Shown: in pieces, positions 6,691 to 8,861 of the stretch | Layout: each line of letters opens with the position of its first letter | Numbering within the stretch: position 1 is the stretch's first letter | Source of the DNA: JBFXAN01 sp050184225 | Lineage (GTDB): Bacteria > Chloroflexota > Dehalococcoidia > CAUJGQ01 | Reading direction: 5' to 3' | Assembly: GCA_050184225.1 (NCBI GenBank) | Contig: JBFXAN010000230.1 | Location: 1 to 8,861, forward strand | Length of the DNA: 8,861 nucleotides | The notes under the pieces: model-generated | What the model was told of the DNA's origin: nothing | What the model saw: only the letters and a program-made list of their open reading frames with translations | The model's database searches: none | Translations under genes and position numbers: made by a program

Positions 6691-7644
6691 CTATCCGCCG
6701 GATGCCCCGACCGGCCGGCCGGAGACGGCGGCGCGGACAGCAGTCGAGGCCTGATCGAGCGCCCGGCGTCCGATGTCGATCACGGCGAACATGCTGAAGG
6801 AGCCGTGGACCATGCCAGCGTAATTGGTGTAGCTGACCGAGACACCCGCGTCGCCGAGGCGCATGGCATAGGCCTGGCCCTCGTCGCGAAGCGGGTCGAA
6901 CTCCGCCGTGATCACCGTGGCGGAGGGCAGATCGCGCAGGTCGGAGGCCCGCATCGGCGCCGCATAGGGATGCAAGCGGTCGGCGTCGTTCGCCACGTAC
7001 TGGTCCCAGAACCAAGCGACCGCGTCGCGGGTGAGGCCGTAGCCCTGGCCGTTGCTCGTGTAGGACTCGCGGGTGAAGTCGTAGTCGGTGGCCGGTACGA
7101 CCAGGAGCTGGTGGACGATCGCCGGGCCGCCGCGGTCGCGGGCCATCAAGGCGACCACCGCCGCGAGGTTGCCGCCGGCGCTGATGCCGCTGACGGCGAT
7201 CCGGTTGGCGTCGACGCCGATCGTCGCCGCGTTGTCCGCGACCCACGCCGTCGCGTCATAGCAATCGTCCGCCGCAGCCGGGAACGAGTGCTCCGGGGCG
7301 AGGCGATAGTCGACAGAGACGACGACGCAGCCGGTGCGGTTGGCGAGCGCCCGCGCGGTACCATCGGAGCCGGCAACGCTGCCGATCACCCAGCCGCCAC
7401 CGTGAAAGAAGAGCAGCGCCGGGAATGGGGCGTCGCCGGCGGGCGTGTAGACGCGGATGGGAACGTCGGCACCGGTGCCGGGAATGAGCCGATCCTCGAC
7501 CTTCGCGACTGCCTCGACCGGGGCGGCGCCTTGCCGCGCCGCTGCCTGGGCGCGGGCCTCGGCCGGCGTCAACGTGTGCATCGGTGGCAGGCCGAGCGCC
7601 GCCGCCTGTTCGAGGAATGCTTGAACCTGAGGATCAAGTGGCAT
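6691..7644 (-). CDS. Alpha/beta hydrolase fold-3 esterase (hormone-sensitive-lipase family)
   Basis: Esterase/lipase of the bacterial HSL (family IV) group, 317 residues, typical in length. It has an N-terminal cap helix region (1-45), the oxyanion-hole motif HGGGW at 81-85, the family-specific VDYRLAPEHSFPAA (111-124), a nucleophile elbow GISAGGN at 153-159 with Ser155, Asp250 in AEFDPLRDEG, and His280 in MVHGSF. The triad is complete. One oddity is the residue before the nucleophile: family members usually have GDSAGG, and here Asp is replaced by Ile154, which may alter the elbow environment. It would hydrolyse carboxyl esters of short to medium acyl length in the cytosol; there is no signal peptide. 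It lies between the atypical hydrolase (58 bp) and the first-transcribed LLM gene (76 bp), consistent with one operon. Confidence 0.95.
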   Translation of the reverse strand: MPLDPQVQAFLEQAAALGLPPMHTLTPAEARAQAAARQGAAPVEAVAKVEDRLIPGTGADVPIRVYTPAGDAPFPALLFFHGGGWVIGSVAGSDGTARALANRTGCVVVSVDYRLAPEHSFPAAADDCYDATAWVADNAATIGVDANRIAVSGISAGGNLAAVVALMARDRGGPAIVHQLLVVPATDYDFTRESYTSNGQGYGLTRDAVAWFWDQYVANDADRLHPYAAPMRASDLRDLPSATVITAEFDPLRDEGQAYAMRLGDAGVSVSYTNYAGMVHGSFSMFAVIDIGRRALDQASTAVRAAVSGRPVGASGG

Positions 7645-7702
7645 GCGCTCCGCCCTTTCATCTCATCGTCGGGTGTTCAGGGTGACGTGGATGGACGAGA
7701 AG

Positions 7703-8503
7703 CTATTCCGCGAGGAACTCTTCGATCAAACGGCCGGCCTTGTCCGCCTGCTCGATCTCGGGATGGTGGCCGCAATCGTCGAGGATGACGAGCCGCGAGT
7801 GATCGAGGGCGCGATGATACGCCTCGCCCGCGCTCAGCGGCACGATCGCGTCCTCGCGGCCCCAGAGGATCAGCGCCGGCAGCGTCACCCGTTCGAGCAG
7901 GTGGGGCAGCGCCGGATCGTGCATGTAGGGCTTCCAGGTGAGGCGACAGGCCTGCTCGCGGGCGACCTCGCGTCGCTCGCGCTCCTCGGGCGACACGTCA
8001 CCACCGAACGTCGTTTGGTATTCGGGCACCTGCTCGGGCCGAAAGAAGCCCGCGTCGATGTACGGCTGCGCCGGCACCAGGAACATGTCGAAGATCTCGC
8101 CCTCCGGCGGCTTGATCCCCGGCGGCGCAATCAGCACCAGCTTGGTGAACGCGTGGGGACACAGAGCCGCCATCTCGGCGGCGAGCCACCCGCCGAGGCC
8201 GACGCCGATCACCGGCACCGGCCCGAGCTTCAGATCCTCCAGCGCGCGCAGGTACCAGGCGGTGAGGTCGCGCACCGACGTGATCCAGTCCAGGCGCTCG
8301 GAGCGGTCGAAACCGGGATGCGAGGGGAGGAAGACCTCATGACCCAGGGCGAGCTTGTCGTAAAAGCGGAGCCAGCCCGCGTTGCCCATCTCGTCGTGGA
8401 GGACGAGGACCGGTGAGCCGTTGCCCGCCTTCACGAGCTGCAGGCGGGTGCCGGCCACCCGGAGCAACTCCTCGGTCCAGGTCGGGGAAGCCGTCATCGT
8501 CAT
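7703..8503 (-). CDS. Alpha/beta hydrolase-like protein lacking the nucleophile serine
   Basis: First gene of the operon, 266 residues, with the clear alpha/beta-hydrolase order but an altered active site. The nucleophile elbow reads GVGLGG at 100-105, so residue 102, normally Ser, Asp or Cys, is Gly (codon GGC at 8198-8200). The strand motif usually written HGxxG is LHDEMGNAGW (35-44). The acid Asp218 (GREDAIVP) and His246 (CGHHPE) are still present. It may therefore be a non-hydrolytic member, a binding or scaffold protein, or a lyase or thioesterase-like enzyme using another mechanism. The region IFDMFLVPAQPYIDAGFF (137-154) is cap-like. Start: ATG at 8503, with another at 8497. The Shine-Dalgarno is weak (a GAGACGG-like stretch), and upstream frame extension crosses the promoter and operator, so it is rejected. 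Its leader of about 55 bases carries the operator. Confidence 0.88.
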   Translation of the reverse strand: MTMTASPTWTEELLRVAGTRLQLVKAGNGSPVLVLHDEMGNAGWLRFYDKLALGHEVFLPSHPGFDRSERLDWITSVRDLTAWYLRALEDLKLGPVPVIGVGLGGWLAAEMAALCPHAFTKLVLIAPPGIKPPEGEIFDMFLVPAQPYIDAGFFRPEQVPEYQTTFGGDVSPEERERREVAREQACRLTWKPYMHDPALPHLLERVTLPALILWGREDAIVPLSAGEAYHRALDHSRLVILDDCGHHPEIEQADKAGRLIEEFLAE

Positions 8504-8537
8504 GATTGCCGTCTCGTTGGTCGAGTTTGGATAGTTT

Positions 8538-8558
8538 GACTGGACAGTACGTCCGAAC
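8538..8558 (-). promoter_or_regulatory. Operator of the operon, 21 bp, GGAC-N5-GTCC dyad
   Basis: Read on the minus strand, the core is GGACGTACTGTCC. The full 21 bp is identical to the site at 8782-8802, in the same position relative to its own promoter. It starts about 7 bases after the -10 box, at the predicted transcription start, where a bound repressor would block RNA polymerase. A short dyad with GGAC/GTCC half-sites is typical of TetR-family regulators; the identity of the regulator is inferred. Confidence 0.82.
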
Positions 8559-8564
8559 AGCAAC

Positions 8565-8593
8565 ATGCTAGAGAGCGTCCCAACAAGTGTCAA
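8565..8593 (-). promoter_or_regulatory. Sigma70-type promoter of the eight-gene operon
   Basis: On the minus strand, a perfect -35 box TTGACA (8593-8588), a 17-bp spacer and a -10 box TAGCAT (8570-8565) predict initiation near 8558. The opposite promoter at 8747-8775 has the same boxes and spacing. It lies about 55 bases from the first start codon and is the only clear promoter seen for the minus-strand genes. Confidence 0.82.
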
Positions 8594-8746
8594 GCATCAG
8601 GACCAGCGCCTCGACGCGGTTCAGTAGGGGGAAGTTGCGCGATCCGACGGTGGGTCTTGAACGATGTGGCTACGGCTCCAGATTCGGCCGGGGAACGACA
8701 GGTTATTGCAGCCGCGAAGTACCGCCGGTTTGCGGCGGCATTGGGG

Positions 8747-8775
8747 TTGACAGCCGTCAGGACGGCGACTAGCAT
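8747..8775 (+). promoter_or_regulatory. Divergent sigma70-type promoter reading off the right edge
   Basis: TTGACA at 8747-8752, a 17-bp spacer and TAGCAT at 8770-8775 predict initiation near 8782 on the plus strand. The boxes and spacing are identical to the minus-strand promoter at 8593-8565. The spacer contains a perfect 6-2-6 palindrome (GCCGTC AG GACGGC, 8753-8766) that the other promoter lacks. Confidence 0.82.
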
Positions 8776-8781
8776 TTTGCC

Positions 8782-8802
8782 GTTCGGACGTACTGTCCAG
8801 TC
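8782..8802 (+). promoter_or_regulatory. Second copy of the 21-bp operator
   Basis: Exact copy of the 21 bp at 8538-8558 in opposite orientation, again 6 bases beyond the -10 box. The core is GGACGTACTGTCC. Two identical sites on divergent promoters suggest that one repressor controls both the operon and the gene to the right, which may be the repressor's own gene. Confidence 0.82.
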
Positions 8803-8830
8803 GAGCCATCTACTCTGGGCGGACCCGTGC

Positions 8831-8861
8831 GTGAGTCCCGTCGATGAAGCAGGTATCAGCA
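8831..8861 (+). CDS. Possible start of a divergent gene, truncated by the window edge
   Basis: The plus-strand promoter at 8747-8775 must serve a gene to the right. Candidate starts before the edge are GTG at 8831, reading M-SPVDEAGIS, with a weak GGGCGGA about 8 bases upstream, and ATG at 8844, reading MKQVSA, without a clear ribosome site. A GTG at 8827 meets a stop after six codons. Ten codons are too few to name a product. By position and operator logic a TetR-type regulator is plausible, but a catabolic or transport gene is equally possible, and the true start may lie beyond the edge. Confidence 0.25.
   Translation, partial: MSPVDEAGIS

Larger units (their letters stand above)
8504..8830. 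other. Divergent intergenic control region without a supported gene
   Basis: About 330 bp between the operon's first start codon and the first possible plus-strand start. It contains two mirror-image promoter-operator modules (listed separately), whose -35 boxes are 153 bp apart. Short open frames exist here on both strands (8587-8772 plus, 8590-8775 minus, 8621-8809 minus), but they lack ribosome sites and family resemblance and run through the promoters. The middle part, 8594-8746, shows only a small GC-rich hairpin (CCGCCG at 8722-8727 with CGGCGG at 8733-8738). Nothing else recognisable is seen in it. Confidence 0.7.

Noticed and set aside
1216..8503. A lux-like bioluminescence operon (LLM pair, alpha/beta hydrolase and adenylating enzyme resembling LuxAB, LuxD and LuxE).
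   Set aside because: No LuxC-type acyl reductase is present, the ligase has the full CoA-ligase motif set including Lys541 rather than LuxE features, and the LLM proteins are far longer than LuxA/LuxB. The likeness is only superficial.
8722..8738. A GC-rich hairpin, CCGCCG with CGGCGG, as a regulatory element.
   Set aside because: The stem is only 6 bp in GC-rich sequence, it has no T-run, and it is not mirrored near the other promoter. Chance is an adequate explanation.
8621..8809. Small open frames of about 61-62 codons in the right-hand intergenic region on both strands.
   Set aside because: They overlap each other, run across both promoters or the operator, and show no ribosome binding site or family resemblance.

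Overview
The window reads as part of a high-GC bacterial chromosome. It holds eight genes in a row, all on the minus strand, transcribed from about position 8558 down past position 1. The taxon is inferred only. The GC content, the flavin-dependent monooxygenase family and the intergenic repeat types would fit an environmental Chloroflexota or similar soil or aquatic lineage, but no marker gene is present to prove this.

Layout in the direction of transcription: an alpha/beta hydrolase whose catalytic serine position is glycine (8503-7703); an HSL-type esterase (7644-6691); two neighbouring luciferase-like (LLM class) flavin monooxygenases (6614-5340 and 5174-3918); an alpha/beta hydrolase (3905-3126); an AMP-forming acyl-CoA ligase (2904-1216); another alpha/beta hydrolase (1235-438); and the N-terminal part of an SDR dehydrogenase running off the left edge (420-1). 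Most junctions are tight: overlapping by 20 bp, or separated by 12, 17, 58 or 76 bp. The two wider gaps (165 and 221 bp) each carry a long hairpin repeat of one family, and one also carries a CGCAGAG direct-repeat cluster.

The right end (8504-8861) is a divergent control region. It holds two outward-facing sigma70-type promoters, each TTGACA, 17 bp, TAGCAT. Six bases beyond each -10 box lies an identical 21-bp operator with the dyad GGAC-N5-GTCC. The two promoter-operator modules are mirror images of each other. This strongly suggests one repressor, probably TetR-like, controlling both the eight-gene operon and an unseen gene that starts at or beyond the right edge on the plus strand.

Functionally the set looks like a catabolic cassette. 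Monooxygenases would oxidise a hydrophobic substrate, possibly by Baeyer-Villiger-type insertion. Hydrolases would open the resulting esters or lactones. The ligase would convert the acid to a CoA thioester, and the SDR would interconvert an alcohol and a ketone. This pathway is inference; the substrate cannot be read from the sequence, and no flavin reductase or transporter lies in the window.
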